Positions 1-8,529 of a DNA stretch of 47,589 nt are shown here, piece by piece. This stretch comes from Bifidobacteriaceae bacterium (GTDB taxonomy: Bacteria > Actinomycetota > Actinomycetes > Actinomycetales > Bifidobacteriaceae), in assembly GCA_022649925.1 (NCBI GenBank), contig JALCOX010000004.1, forward strand, positions 1 through 47,589. The letters run 5' to 3'. The notes below the pieces were generated by a model. It was not told where the DNA came from. It worked only from the letters and a program-made list of their open reading frames with translations, and searched no databases. A program made the translations under genes and the position numbers. Numbering within the stretch: the stretch's first letter is position 1; every line of letters starts with the position of its first letter.

Positions 1-1405
1 CGGAGACAACCGCTCCGTTCGAGAGGACGACGACCACGTTGGCGTTGAGCGCGGCCACGCGACGCAGCAGGTCGATCTGCTTGGAAGGAATGGCGAGCGT
101 GGTGCGATCGAAGCCCTCGGACTCCGCCTGTTCGGGCAGACCCAGGCACATCACGACCACGTCGTGTGACGCGGCGAGCTTTTCGGCTTCCGCGGTGAGG
201 GACTCGTCCTGCTCGGCGTCGTCGAAGGTAAAGCCCGGCGCGAAATCTGCGGCGACGCCCGCGGCCTTGAATCCGTCGAGCACAGTCGTGAGCTTGCTTG
301 GCGTAATGTGCGAGGAGCCGCCGCCCTGATAGCGCGGGGTGCGGGCAAACTCGCCGATGACAACGATCGAGGAAGAACGATCGAGTGGGAGAATATCGTC
401 CTCATTTTTGAGCAGGACGATCGCCTCGTCCGCAGCGCGGCGTGCGGTCTCGTTGTGGGCATCGACGTCGTAGCGGTAGCCGGCCGCTCCACGATCCATG
501 GCGGGACGCGCCTTCTCGATGAGGTCGAGGACTCCCTGTGCCATTTTTTCAAGCTGGCCTTCTGTGATATCACCCATGCGGACCGCCTGGGAGATGGTGT
601 CGTCCGTTCCCGACGGCGGCATTTCCAAGTTGAGGCCTGCGTTGAGCGCCGCCACGCGATCCTGGACCGCGCCCCAGTCGGACATGACGAGACCGTCGAA
701 GCCCCACTCTCCGCGCAGAACGTCCGTGAGAAGCCAATGATTCTGAGACGAATACGTCCCGTTGATGCGGTTATAAGAGCACATGACGGTCCACGGGTGG
801 GCGTGCTTGACGATGTATTCAAAGGCGCGAAGGTAGATCTCGCGCAGAGCTCGCTCGCCGACCTGAGCGCTGACACGCAGACGGTCCGTCTCCTGATTGT
901 TGGCGGCGAAATGCTTGAGGCTGGTGCCAACTCCCTGCGACTGCACACCCTCGATGAGCCCCGTCGCCTGCTTGGCCGCGACGAGCGGGTCCTCCGACCA
1001 GTATTCGAAGCAGCGGCCTCCCAGGGGATTGCGCTTGATGTTGACTCCCGGGCCGAGGATAACGGCGACCTGTTCCTGAATGCACTCCTCGCCCATCGCC
1101 TTGCCGACTTCCTCCGTGAGCGCCGGGTTCCATGAACTCGCCAGTCCCGCTGCCGGCGGGAAGCACGTTGCGGGGACTGAACCCTGCAGCGCACCTAGCG
1201 ACTTGCTGTCGCGCGCTTTGCGCAGTCCGTGGGGGCCATCGGTGATCATGTAGCCTGGGACGCCTTTGTTCTCAAGGCCTTGCAGGTGCCACAAATCTGC
1301 GCCGGAGGTGAGACTCGACTGCTCATCTACTGTGAGATCCGTTGCCTTGACGCCCAGTGCTGCGGTGTCGTTCGTGCTCGTGCTCGTGCTCGTGTTCTCG
1401 GTCAT
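1..1405 (-). CDS. Glycoside hydrolase family 3 beta-glucosidase (3' end outside window)
   Basis: Open from an ATG at 1405 to the first base of the window, so the C-terminal part (rest of the second alpha/beta domain and any fibronectin-like domain) is missing. Family GH3 hydrolyses beta-glucosides or related beta-glycosides with retention of configuration. The N-terminal catalytic barrel is recognisable: ITDGPHGLR near residue 65, KHFAANNQE near residue 163, and VMSDWGAV, whose Asp (about residue 243) is the expected catalytic nucleophile. The second domain begins around residue 350. No signal peptide is visible, so it is probably cytoplasmic and acts on imported oligosaccharides or glycosides. 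The start is supported by AAAGGA eight bases upstream. Residues 5-11 are a Ser-Thr run encoded by an in-frame six-base repeat. It diverges from a TetR regulator at 1693, with a strong palindrome between them, which suggests local repression. Substrate cannot be told from sequence. Confidence 0.93.
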   Translation of the reverse strand, partial: MTENTSTSTSTNDTAALGVKATDLTVDEQSSLTSGADLWHLQGLENKGVPGYMITDGPHGLRKARDSKSLGALQGSVPATCFPPAAGLASSWNPALTEEVGKAMGEECIQEQVAVILGPGVNIKRNPLGGRCFEYWSEDPLVAAKQATGLIEGVQSQGVGTSLKHFAANNQETDRLRVSAQVGERALREIYLRAFEYIVKHAHPWTVMCSYNRINGTYSSQNHWLLTDVLRGEWGFDGLVMSDWGAVQDRVAALNAGLNLEMPPSGTDDTISQAVRMGDITEGQLEKMAQGVLDLIEKARPAMDRGAAGYRYDVDAHNETARRAADEAIVLLKNEDDILPLDRSSSIVVIGEFARTPRYQGGGSSHITPSKLTTVLDGFKAAGVAADFAPGFTFDDAEQDESLTAEAEKLAASHDVVVMCLGLPEQAESEGFDRTTLAIPSKQIDLLRRVAALNANVVVVLSNGAVVS

Positions 1406-1457
1406 GCTGAATTCCTTTCGGCCGTATCGGGCTTTCGCTCGGTACACGGTCACCAAT

Positions 1458-1476
1458 GTCCGTTTGTCCGTTTGTC
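1458..1476. repeat. Short 8-bp tandem repeat (GTCCGTTT x2.4)
   Basis: Two full copies and a partial copy of GTCCGTTT lie about 55 bases upstream of the GH3 start. They may overlap the promoter; no function can be assigned. Confidence 0.5.
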
Positions 1477-1589
1477 TATTCCGATATGTGCGTTTACGTC
1501 TATTCGACGTCAGCGGTCACCACGCGGGGTTCCTCATCTCTGAGAAGCGCTCATCCTCAAGAAGCGGCCGGTACGAGGTAGCATATCAC

Positions 1590-1615
1590 AGAAACCTACA
1601 GTAGTGTAGGTTTCT
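1590..1615. promoter_or_regulatory. Perfect inverted repeat, probable TetR operator
   Basis: AGAAACCTACA (1590-1600) is followed by a four-base spacer and its exact reverse complement TGTAGGTTTCT (1605-1615). It lies between the divergent GH3 gene and the TetR gene, 185 bases from the first and 77 from the second. A 26-bp dyad of this kind is the expected size for a TetR dimer or dimer pair. That the neighbouring TetR binds it is inference. Confidence 0.7.
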
Positions 1616-1692
1616 AGATTTATCGATACGTTCTATTCTGTTGTTGTATCGGGCAACCGTGGCCGCTCAAGGTCGCTCAGCAAGGAGATGCG

Positions 1693-2313
1693 ATGACGCA
1701 GACGACACATCAGACGTCAGGTGGCGTGTCGCGTCGCTATGCCAAAGGCGAGGCGAGGCGACAGGAGATCATTCGCATCGCCATGGAGGTCTTCGCAGCC
1801 GTCGGATACAACAAGTCTTCCATGCTGGAGATTTCGCAAAAGTCCGGACTGACGCGCGCCGGGCTCGCCCACTACTTCCCCACGAAGGAGTCGCTGCTCA
1901 CCGCGGTTCTCAAATGGAGAGACTCCGAAGACCACAAGAACTTCATCTCGACCCGCGACGGCAGCGACCCACAGGGCTTCTTCCAAGGATTACTGCGGCT
2001 CACCGCCCATAACGCCACCATTCCGGGTCTCATCGCCCTCTACGCCATTCTCTCTGCGGAGGCGAGCGCGCCGGAACATCCGGCGCACGACTACTTCGTT
2101 CACCGCTACGAACACACTGTTGCCATGATGGAGACCAACCTTCGGGCCGCCGCAGACCAAGGGAAGTTGCTCAAGTCTCTCGACCCTCACGCCTTCGCCG
2201 TGCGCATCGTGGCCGTGATGGACGGTCTCCAGATACAATGGCTCCTCAACCCCGGCCACTTCGACATGGTGGAACATCTGCGAGCGCTCCTCTCAGAGGC
2301 CCTCACCTTCTGA
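1693..2313 (+). CDS. TetR family transcriptional regulator
   Basis: The 206-residue protein has a classical TetR N-terminal helix-turn-helix. After a basic leader, residues about 20-65 contain RRQEIIRIAMEVFAAVGYN and LTRAGLAHYFPTKESLL, the recognition-helix and Y-F-x-x-K-E-x-L signature of the family. The C-terminal half is helical and variable, as usual for ligand-binding TetR domains, so the inducer is unknown. AAGGAG sits just upstream of the ATG. It is transcribed away from the GH3 glucosidase, with a 26-bp palindrome between them. The simplest reading is that it represses the glucosidase and itself, with a sugar or aglycone as inducer. TetR proteins of this subtype commonly control sugar hydrolases in actinobacteria, but the link here is context-based. 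Confidence 0.92.
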   Translation: MTQTTHQTSGGVSRRYAKGEARRQEIIRIAMEVFAAVGYNKSSMLEISQKSGLTRAGLAHYFPTKESLLTAVLKWRDSEDHKNFISTRDGSDPQGFFQGLLRLTAHNATIPGLIALYAILSAEASAPEHPAHDYFVHRYEHTVAMMETNLRAAADQGKLLKSLDPHAFAVRIVAVMDGLQIQWLLNPGHFDMVEHLRALLSEALTF

Positions 2314-2748
2314 CCCCCCCCTTCGATATTTGAATGTTTGTACGTTTGTGCAGACGCCCGTATGTTTGTGCGGACAACTCGATGTTTGTGCGGACACTTT
2401 TCCTCTATCTCCCTCAATTTGCATCGAATTCCAATATTCGAAGATTCCGCATGATTAATAATCGTTGAAATATATAGGATTCATGTTTTCGCAAAATCTT
2501 GGCTCCCAGAAGTTCTCCGCACAAACATCGAATTGTCCGCACAAACGGGTGTGAGAACTCCTTTTTTCACCACTCCTCTGCACGATCCGTGACGTGAATT
2601 GAAGGAATAGGTCCTTTTCCTAAACATGTCGCCCCACCATTCCAGCGATCTGGAGTCTCAATACTTTCTTGTAATAAAGTTTCCATCCCATGCACGAAAG
2701 TCCCCCACTCTCACACCACCTGTCGCAACGGTTTTATAGGCTCGTTGC
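2314..2748. other. 435-bp gene-free region between tetR and cysS
   Basis: It contains a run of eight C directly after the tetR stop, an inverted pair of 20-bp-pitch repeat arrays (2343-2546, listed separately) around an AT-rich core, and the cysS promoter region at its right end. No coding potential beyond short chance frames was seen. Confidence 0.7.
2343..2546. repeat. Inverted pair of 20-bp-pitch arrays, motif GTTTGTGCGGACA (copy 1)
   Basis: The left array has three units with an exact 20-base pitch: CGTTTGTGCAGAC at 2343 (degenerate), then GTTTGTGCGGACA at 2364 and 2384. The right array has two units in inverse orientation at 2515-2526 and 2534-2546, again 20 bases apart. The left segment 2364-2394 and the reverse complement of 2516-2546 match at 30 of 31 positions. 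The roughly 120 bases between them are AT-rich and contain TATATAG-like and ATTAATAAT stretches. A second copy of the motif lies at 26631-26786. The sequence could form a long-stemmed RNA hairpin or be a symmetric protein-binding array. I do not recognise it as a known element. Confidence 0.8.
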
Positions 2749-2749
2749 A
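2735..2749 (+). promoter_or_regulatory. Candidate -10 box for a leaderless cysS mRNA
   Basis: TATAGG at 2735-2740 is followed by eight bases and then the cysS ATG at 2749. Transcription would therefore start at or next to the A of the start codon. No Shine-Dalgarno sequence precedes the ATG, and no clear -35 box is visible. Confidence 0.4.
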
Positions 2750-4344
2750 TGTCTAACGATGCGAATTCCACCTCCCCGGCAGCGAACGAAAGCACGTCTC
2801 TGCGCCTGTACGACACAGCGACGCATTCAGTGACACCGTTCGCACCCCTCACGCCTGGTGAAGTGAGCATCTATGTGTGCGGCGCCACGGTGCAGAGCTC
2901 GCCCCACGTGGGGCATCTGCGTGCAGCTGTGGCCTTCGACGTGGTTCGCCGCTGGTTTCTCAAACTTGGTTACAAAGTCGTCTTCGTGAGGAACGTCACC
3001 GACATCGACGATAAAATCCTCGCAAAGGCCGCAGCTGCTGGTCAGGAGTGGTGGGCACGCGCCTATCATTACGAGCGCGAATTCACGCAAGCCTACGATC
3101 TGCTCGGAGTTCTACCCCCGACGTACGAACCGCGCGCAACCGGCCACATGACCGACATGATCGATCTCGTGCAACGCCTCATCGACCGCGGTCACGCCTA
3201 CGTCATTCCCAACGCCGACGGCACACCGTCCGGCAACGTCTATTTCGACGTACCTTCATGGCCTGAGTACGGAGCACTGACACATCAGGAAACAGGCACG
3301 TTGGCCGCAGAGGCCACCCTCGATCCCGACGCCGCAGTCGCCGATCAACTCGGTCCCTCCGTCGACGCGCAAGGACCCGACAAGTACAACACCGTCGACG
3401 CAGCCGACGAAAGTGCCGACAAGCACAATCCCCGCGACTTCGCCTTATGGAAAGCCGCCAAGCCAAATGAGCCTGCAACAGCATCATGGAACGCACCCTT
3501 TGGCAAGGGTCGGCCCGGTTGGCATCTCGAATGCTCTGCGATGAGTCACCGCTATCTCGGCGACGACTTCGACATTCACGGAGGTGGCCTCGACCTGCGC
3601 TTCCCCCACCACGAGAACGAAATGGCGCAGTCTCACGCGGCTGGCTGGGGCTTCGCGCACCGCTGGATGCATTCCGCCTGGGTCACCCAGAGCGGCGAAA
3701 AGATGAGCAAATCACTGGGTAACGGCCTCTCTGTGGGCGAAGTTCTCAAGGACCACAGCGCCTGGGTGATTCGCTACGCCCTCGCCTCCGTGCATTACCG
3801 CTCCATGCTCGAGTGGAGCGATCAGACGCTCAACGAGGCAGAATCCGCGTACGAGCGCATCTCACGGTTCGTCGCAGCTGCCCAAAAGGCCACCGTCGCA
3901 GCGGTGGATCAGCCAGCCGTTCCCCTCCCCGAAGCATTCGTTGCCGCCATGAACGACGACATCAACGTTTCCAACGCGCTGGCCGCCGTTTTCTCGACGA
4001 TTCGCGAGGGAAACTCCCTCATTGCGCAGGCGCCGGACGCCAGCGCAGCCACAACGGCGGTATCCGCGCCCGCAATCGCCACCAAACTCCAGCAAGTGCG
4101 CTCCATGTTGGATGTCTTCGGTCTGGACCCACTCAGCACACAGTGGTCTACGTCGCAGTCGGACGGTGAGGACGGCGCGATCACCAAGGCGCTCGACGCG
4201 CTCGTCTCCGCGCAACTCGAGGCGCGCACGCAGGCCCGCAAGGATAAGAACTTCGCACAGGCCGACGCCATCCGCGACCAGCTGAACGCCGCAGGCATCG
4301 AAATCGAAGATTCGGCGCAGGGCTCCAGCTGGCACGTTCGCTGA
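2749..4344 (+). CDS. cysS: Cysteinyl-tRNA synthetase
   Basis: A class I aminoacyl-tRNA synthetase that charges tRNA-Cys in the cytoplasm. At 531 residues it is slightly longer than the usual 460-500. Visible hallmarks are Cys44 in IYVCGATVQ (first zinc ligand), the HIGH-type HVGH at residues 53-56, NVTDIDDKI, the zinc-site GWHLECS and FPHHENE, and KMSKS at residues 318-322. The extra length comes from an Asp/Ala-rich insert (about residues 185-225, [17 protein letters not shown]) between the catalytic halves and from a loosely conserved C-terminal helical domain. It stands 67 bases upstream of ffh on the same strand, but ffh appears to have its own promoter. No Shine-Dalgarno is seen; a -10-like TATAGG abuts the start, which suggests a leaderless message. 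The call is secure. Confidence 0.97.
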   Translation: MSNDANSTSPAANESTSLRLYDTATHSVTPFAPLTPGEVSIYVCGATVQSSPHVGHLRAAVAFDVVRRWFLKLGYKVVFVRNVTDIDDKILAKAAAAGQEWWARAYHYEREFTQAYDLLGVLPPTYEPRATGHMTDMIDLVQRLIDRGHAYVIPNADGTPSGNVYFDVPSWPEYGALTHQETGTLAAEATLDPDAAVADQLGPSVDAQGPDKYNTVDAADESADKHNPRDFALWKAAKPNEPATASWNAPFGKGRPGWHLECSAMSHRYLGDDFDIHGGGLDLRFPHHENEMAQSHAAGWGFAHRWMHSAWVTQSGEKMSKSLGNGLSVGEVLKDHSAWVIRYALASVHYRSMLEWSDQTLNEAESAYERISRFVAAAQKATVAAVDQPAVPLPEAFVAAMNDDINVSNALAAVFSTIREGNSLIAQAPDASAATTAVSAPAIATKLQQVRSMLDVFGLDPLSTQWSTSQSDGEDGAITKALDALVSAQLEARTQARKDKNFAQADAIRDQLNAAGIEIEDSAQGSSWHVR

Positions 4345-4398
4345 AGAAGCGAGCAATCGGCTGAGTCGAATCATCCCAGCACCATCCGCGCGTGGCGT

Positions 4399-4411
4399 TA
4401 GACTAGGCACT

Positions 4412-4412
<1 letters not shown>
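4399..4412 (+). promoter_or_regulatory. Candidate -10 box for a leaderless ffh mRNA
   Basis: TAGACT at 4399-4404 lies seven bases before the ffh ATG and no ribosome binding site intervenes. The geometry fits transcription starting at the start codon. Confidence 0.45.
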
Positions 4413-6055
<1,643 letters not shown>

Positions 6056-6122
6056 TACGGACGCTCACGGATTCGCGACCGCGCGATTGTTCTGGCGTCA
6101 CCGCACAGGAGGCGCACGCGTA

Positions 6123-6177
6123 GTTAGTTGCCGTCAGTCGTTAGTCGGCAATCGTTAGTCGTCAAGTCCAGTTAGTC
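6123..6177. repeat. Cluster of GTTAGTC repeats before the ffh terminator
   Basis: GTTAGTT at 6123, then GTTAGTC at 6140, 6154 and 6171, plus GTCAGTC at 6133, occur in the 3' untranslated stretch between the ffh stop and its terminator hairpin. Spacing is 14-17 bases. Function is unknown. Confidence 0.5.
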
Positions 6178-6179
6178 AC

Positions 6180-6223
6180 AAAGCACTCCTGAGGTCACAT
6201 TCGACCACAGGGGTGCTTTTTCT
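6180..6223 (+). terminator. Rho-independent terminator of ffh
   Basis: The arm AAAGCACTCCTGAGGTC (6180-6196) pairs with GACCACAGGGGTGCTTT (6203-6219) at 15 of 17 positions plus a wobble, with a six-base loop and a following T-rich run. Confidence 0.85.
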
Positions 6224-6273
6224 CTGCCCCTCACCGGCCTCTCCCCCACACTGAGATCATCGTCCGCTCTCAG

Positions 6274-6290
6274 AAAGTGGGGTACACTTT
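6274..6290. promoter_or_regulatory. Inverted repeat upstream of the toxin-antitoxin-like pair
   Basis: AAAGTG and CACTTT flank a five-base centre (GGGTA) immediately before the ATG at 6291, overlapping -10-like sequence (TACACT, TATGAT). This is a plausible operator for the ribbon-helix-helix protein encoded at 6578, as autoregulation is normal for such pairs. Confidence 0.45.
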
Positions 6291-6566
6291 ATGATAGGTT
6301 TTAATCGTCACAGAGCGAGCAGAGGTGTCATCTTCGCTCGCTCGGCAGGAAAACATGGATTTACAGAGGAAGATGTCTCGTACGCCTCAGAGCATCCCGT
6401 TCGTATCGAGTACGAGTCACAGTCAGACGGCACGCTCCTCGTGAAGCTTGTCGGTCTCCACCGAGACCCTTTAGTTCCGTATATAGAAGTCTTGATGAGG
6501 CAGTCACAGCGCCATGGGCTAGTTATCTTCCATGTCTCGGCCCTCACCGACAACTTCTGGGATTAA
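6291..6566 (+). CDS. Small BrnT-like putative toxin
   Basis: A 91-residue protein and the first gene of a two-gene unit; a ribbon-helix-helix protein follows 11 bases downstream. The stretch AGKHGFTEEDVSYASEHP resembles the K-H-G-(V/F)-x-x-E-E-(A/V) segment and following D/H-P of BrnT family ribonuclease toxins. The middle (LLVKLVGL) and end (GLVIFHVSALTDNFW) fit the beta strands of that fold. The usual BrnT N-terminal F-x-W-D is not obvious (IGFNRHRASRG instead), so the family call is tentative. The ATG lies inside a promoter-like region and only a weak GTGGGG precedes it, so the exact start is uncertain. It sits between the ffh terminator and rpsP, a housekeeping interval, as an inserted cassette would. 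Toxicity is inferred from similarity and pairing only. Confidence 0.6.
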   Translation: MIGFNRHRASRGVIFARSAGKHGFTEEDVSYASEHPVRIEYESQSDGTLLVKLVGLHRDPLVPYIEVLMRQSQRHGLVIFHVSALTDNFWD

Positions 6567-6577
6567 TAAGGAGAATC

Positions 6578-6910
6578 ATGTTGAGAAAGAAAATGAGAAA
6601 CACTGATATGCACGAAGCTTTCGACTTCTCTCATCGAGAGAATGTCACTGCTCTTGAAGGCGACGAAGCTCGCCGCTTTGGCTCCCAGCTCATCAAAGAC
6701 GCAGCCGGAGGAGTCGATACCCTCGAGGAGGCACACACCATTCTCTTTGGCCGCCCCACCCTCGAAAAGCAGGCAACCCGCGAGAAGACCGAACAGGTTC
6801 AAGTCCGCATCCCACACTCCTGGAAGCGTCGCATAGACAAGGCCGCCAAGAGTAAGGGGCAGACGCGGTCCGTCTTCCTGCGCAACATCATCAAAAAAGA
6901 GATCTTCTAG
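6578..6910 (+). CDS. Ribbon-helix-helix putative antitoxin
   Basis: A 110-residue basic protein. Its C-terminal third (residues about 72-108) reads VQVRIPHSWKRRIDKAAKSK then a turn and SVFLRNIIKKEIF, a typical MetJ/Arc ribbon-helix-helix strand plus two helices. The N-terminal part is acidic and could be the toxin-neutralising segment. In BrnT-BrnA modules the toxin gene also comes first and the antitoxin carries its ribbon-helix-helix at the C-terminus, which matches here. The AAGGAGAATC just before the ATG is a strong ribosome binding site, so the antitoxin should be well translated. The inverted repeat at 6274 is a candidate operator. An alternative reading is a stand-alone DNA-binding protein next to an unrelated small gene. 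Confidence 0.75.
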   Translation: MLRKKMRNTDMHEAFDFSHRENVTALEGDEARRFGSQLIKDAAGGVDTLEEAHTILFGRPTLEKQATREKTEQVQVRIPHSWKRRIDKAAKSKGQTRSVFLRNIIKKEIF

Positions 6911-6942
6911 ATAATTCCACCTGTTCCGTCACTTTTGCGCAG

Positions 6943-6973
6943 AGTCGCCCAGTTGTGATTAAATTATGAGTTG
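6943..6973 (+). promoter_or_regulatory. Candidate promoter of the rpsP operon
   Basis: TTGCGC and an AT-rich TTAAAT/TAAATT hexamer lie about 18 bases apart, some 120 bases before rpsP. The leader that follows could hold ribosomal-protein feedback structure, but I could not resolve one. Confidence 0.35.
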
Positions 6974-7089
6974 TTATCTGTGCTGACGGACCCTCTCATG
7001 CCGTTCGACACGGGGACAAACGCGATCCAAAGCTTCGGTGCCCCACACCCAGCCGAGGAGAGCACCTATGCAATGCAAGGAGAGCCATT

Positions 7090-7596
7090 TTGGCAACCAG
7101 GATTCGTTTGAAGCGTATGGGTAAGATGCGTTATGCGTTCTACCGCGTCGTCATTGTCGATCAGCGCAAGAAGCGCGACGGCAAGGTGATCGAGGAGATC
7201 GGCACGTACGATCCGAACACCCAGCCTTCAACCATCAAGATCAACTCTGAGCGCGCTCAGTATTGGCTCGGCGTCGGCGCACAGCCGTCCGAACCGCTTC
7301 TCGCGCTGCTCAAGATCACCGGTGATTGGCAGAAGTACAAGGGCCTTCCCGGTGCTGAAGGAACTCTCAAGGTGCCCGCTGCTGCAGCAACTGCAGAAGA
7401 GCGCATTGAAGAGGCTGCTAACCAGGCTCAGAAGCTGAAGGCCGCAAAGGCTGAGGCTGCTGAAAAGGCCAAGAAGGAAGCTGAAGAGGCTGCCGCCAAG
7501 GCCGCTGAAGAAGAAGCCGCAAAGAAGGCAGAAGAAGCAGCTCCAGCCGAAGAGGCTGCCGCTGAAGCTCCTGCTGCCGAGGAGAAGGCTGAGTAA
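7090..7596 (+). CDS. rpsP: Ribosomal protein S16 with long Ala/Glu/Lys tail
   Basis: S16 of the small ribosomal subunit. Residues 1-85 are the conserved domain ([42 protein letters not shown]). The start is TTG, chosen because AAGGAG precedes it by about six bases and because translation begins exactly at the family's ATxIRLxRxG sequence. Residues about 100-168 form a low-complexity tail of Ala, Glu and Lys with heptad-like spacing, probably a solvent-exposed helix or coiled coil. It doubles the protein against the 80-90 residues usual in proteobacteria; shorter tails of this type are known in actinobacteria. It heads the conserved cluster rpsP-khpA-rimM-trmD, with only two bases before the next start. 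Confidence 0.97.
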   Translation: MATRIRLKRMGKMRYAFYRVVIVDQRKKRDGKVIEEIGTYDPNTQPSTIKINSERAQYWLGVGAQPSEPLLALLKITGDWQKYKGLPGAEGTLKVPAAAATAEERIEEAANQAQKLKAAKAEAAEKAKKEAEEAAAKAAEEEAAKKAEEAAPAEEAAAEAPAAEEKAE

Positions 7597-7598
7597 TC

Positions 7599-7832
7599 AT
7601 GCTCGCTGAGGCACTTGAACATCTCATTAGCAACATCGTTGATTTTCCCGAGGATGTTTCCGTCAAATCGTACGAGAACAACCGCGGTGAACTTCTGCGC
7701 GTGCGCGTGAATCCGGAAGATATCGGCCGAGTGATCGGTCGCTCCGGGCGCACGGCCAACGCCATCCGCACGGTCGCTCAGGCTCTGTCTGATCACCGTG
7801 TCCGGGTCGACATCATGGACGTGCGGCGATGA
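7599..7832 (+). CDS. khpA: KH-domain RNA-binding protein KhpA
   Basis: A 77-residue single KH domain with the GxxG loop in IGRVIGRSGRTANAIRTV (about residues 42-59). KhpA proteins bind RNA, often as a heterodimer with KhpB, and affect cell size and ribosome-related processes in Gram-positives. The gene sits two bases after rpsP and its stop overlaps the rimM start (ATGA), so the three are translationally coupled. Size and position between rpsP and rimM are standard for actinobacteria and firmicutes. Confidence 0.95.
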   Translation: MLAEALEHLISNIVDFPEDVSVKSYENNRGELLRVRVNPEDIGRVIGRSGRTANAIRTVAQALSDHRVRVDIMDVRR

Positions 7833-8431
7833 CTCAAGAGGCTTCATCCTCTCGTACAGACCCTCAGCAACCAACGTTGTTGAGGGTCTGTCGTATCGGT
7901 CGCGCGCAGGGGCTCAAGGGCGAAGTCAACGTCTTTAGCTACACCGACGACCCCAAATATCGTTTTGCTCCCGAAGCGGAGTTGCAGACCGAGGAGGGTC
8001 GCATCTTCGTCGTGGAACGTTCGCGCCAGTTCAAAGCTCGCTGGATCATTAAATTTGCAGGCATCGATGACCGTAACGCCTCCGAGGCGCTCAATGGAAC
8101 TGTTCTCTACATTGATCCTGCCGAAGACGACGACACCGAGGACGACGACTTCGACGCTGAGTCCGGATCCGAATCCGAATCTGGCGACGCGGACGACGGC
8201 TACTACTTCGTAGATCTCGTGGGACTCAAGGCCATTCTCAGAGATGGCACAGTGGTTGGTGAGGTCACCGAAGCCTTCGATCGTCCCGGGCAGTCACTGC
8301 TCGAGATCACTGAGCCTCAGGGCTCTGTCAGTCTCGTGCCATTCGTTGAGCAAATCGTGCCCGACGTCGATCTCGAGGCCGGAACCGTGACGCTTGACCC
8401 TCCGGGCGGCCTGCTTCAGGAGCTGTCGTAG
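7829..8431 (+). CDS. rimM: 16S rRNA processing protein RimM
   Basis: A maturation factor of the 30S subunit that binds S19. The N-terminal RimM beta-barrel starts at about residue 18 (LLRVCRIGRAQGLKGEVNVF) and the C-terminal PRC-barrel at about residue 125 (YYFVDLVGLKAILRDGTVVGEV). Between them is an acidic insert of about 25 residues (DDDTEDDDFDAESGSESES) that lengthens the protein to 200 residues. Translation is coupled to khpA by a four-base overlap. Codons 10-20 coincide with a 14-bp hairpin (7858-7889) that could hinder initiation. Confidence 0.95.
   Translation: MTQEASSSRTDPQQPTLLRVCRIGRAQGLKGEVNVFSYTDDPKYRFAPEAELQTEEGRIFVVERSRQFKARWIIKFAGIDDRNASEALNGTVLYIDPAEDDDTEDDDFDAESGSESESGDADDGYYFVDLVGLKAILRDGTVVGEVTEAFDRPGQSLLEITEPQGSVSLVPFVEQIVPDVDLEAGTVTLDPPGGLLQELS
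7858..7889 (+). other. Strong hairpin inside the 5' end of rimM
   Basis: AGACCCTCAGCAAC (7858-7871) and GTTGTTGAGGGTCT (7876-7889) are complementary with a single G-U pair and a four-base loop. There is no T run, so it is not a terminator; it may modulate rimM translation or mRNA stability. Confidence 0.6.
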
Positions 8432-8515
8432 ATAACACCCTGCGCCGGAGCTCAGAATCCTCCCTTGTCTTGTCGGCCCTCAGGCCCTCGGCAGGGCGAT
8501 GACTTGAGCTTTCGT

Positions 8516-8529
8516 TATTGTTGACACCA
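8516..8529 (+). promoter_or_regulatory. Candidate -10 box for a leaderless trmD mRNA
   Basis: TATTGT at 8516-8521 precedes the trmD ATG by seven bases, and the 97-base gap after rimM lacks a Shine-Dalgarno near the start. A second, internal promoter for trmD would follow. Confidence 0.35.

Noticed and set aside
151-1194. Long Arg/Ser-rich open frames on both strands within the first 1.2 kb
   Set aside because: They are out-of-frame shadows of the GH3 gene, which is open from 1405 to the window edge and carries the catalytic motifs.
2343-2546. CRISPR array at the GTTTGTGCGGACA repeats
   Set aside because: Units are 13 bases with seven-base spacers, the arrays face each other, and there are no cas genes nearby.
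2580-2748. T-box or other riboswitch in the cysS leader
   Set aside because: No T-box sequence, specifier loop or terminator/antiterminator pair is visible, and the promoter appears to abut the start codon.
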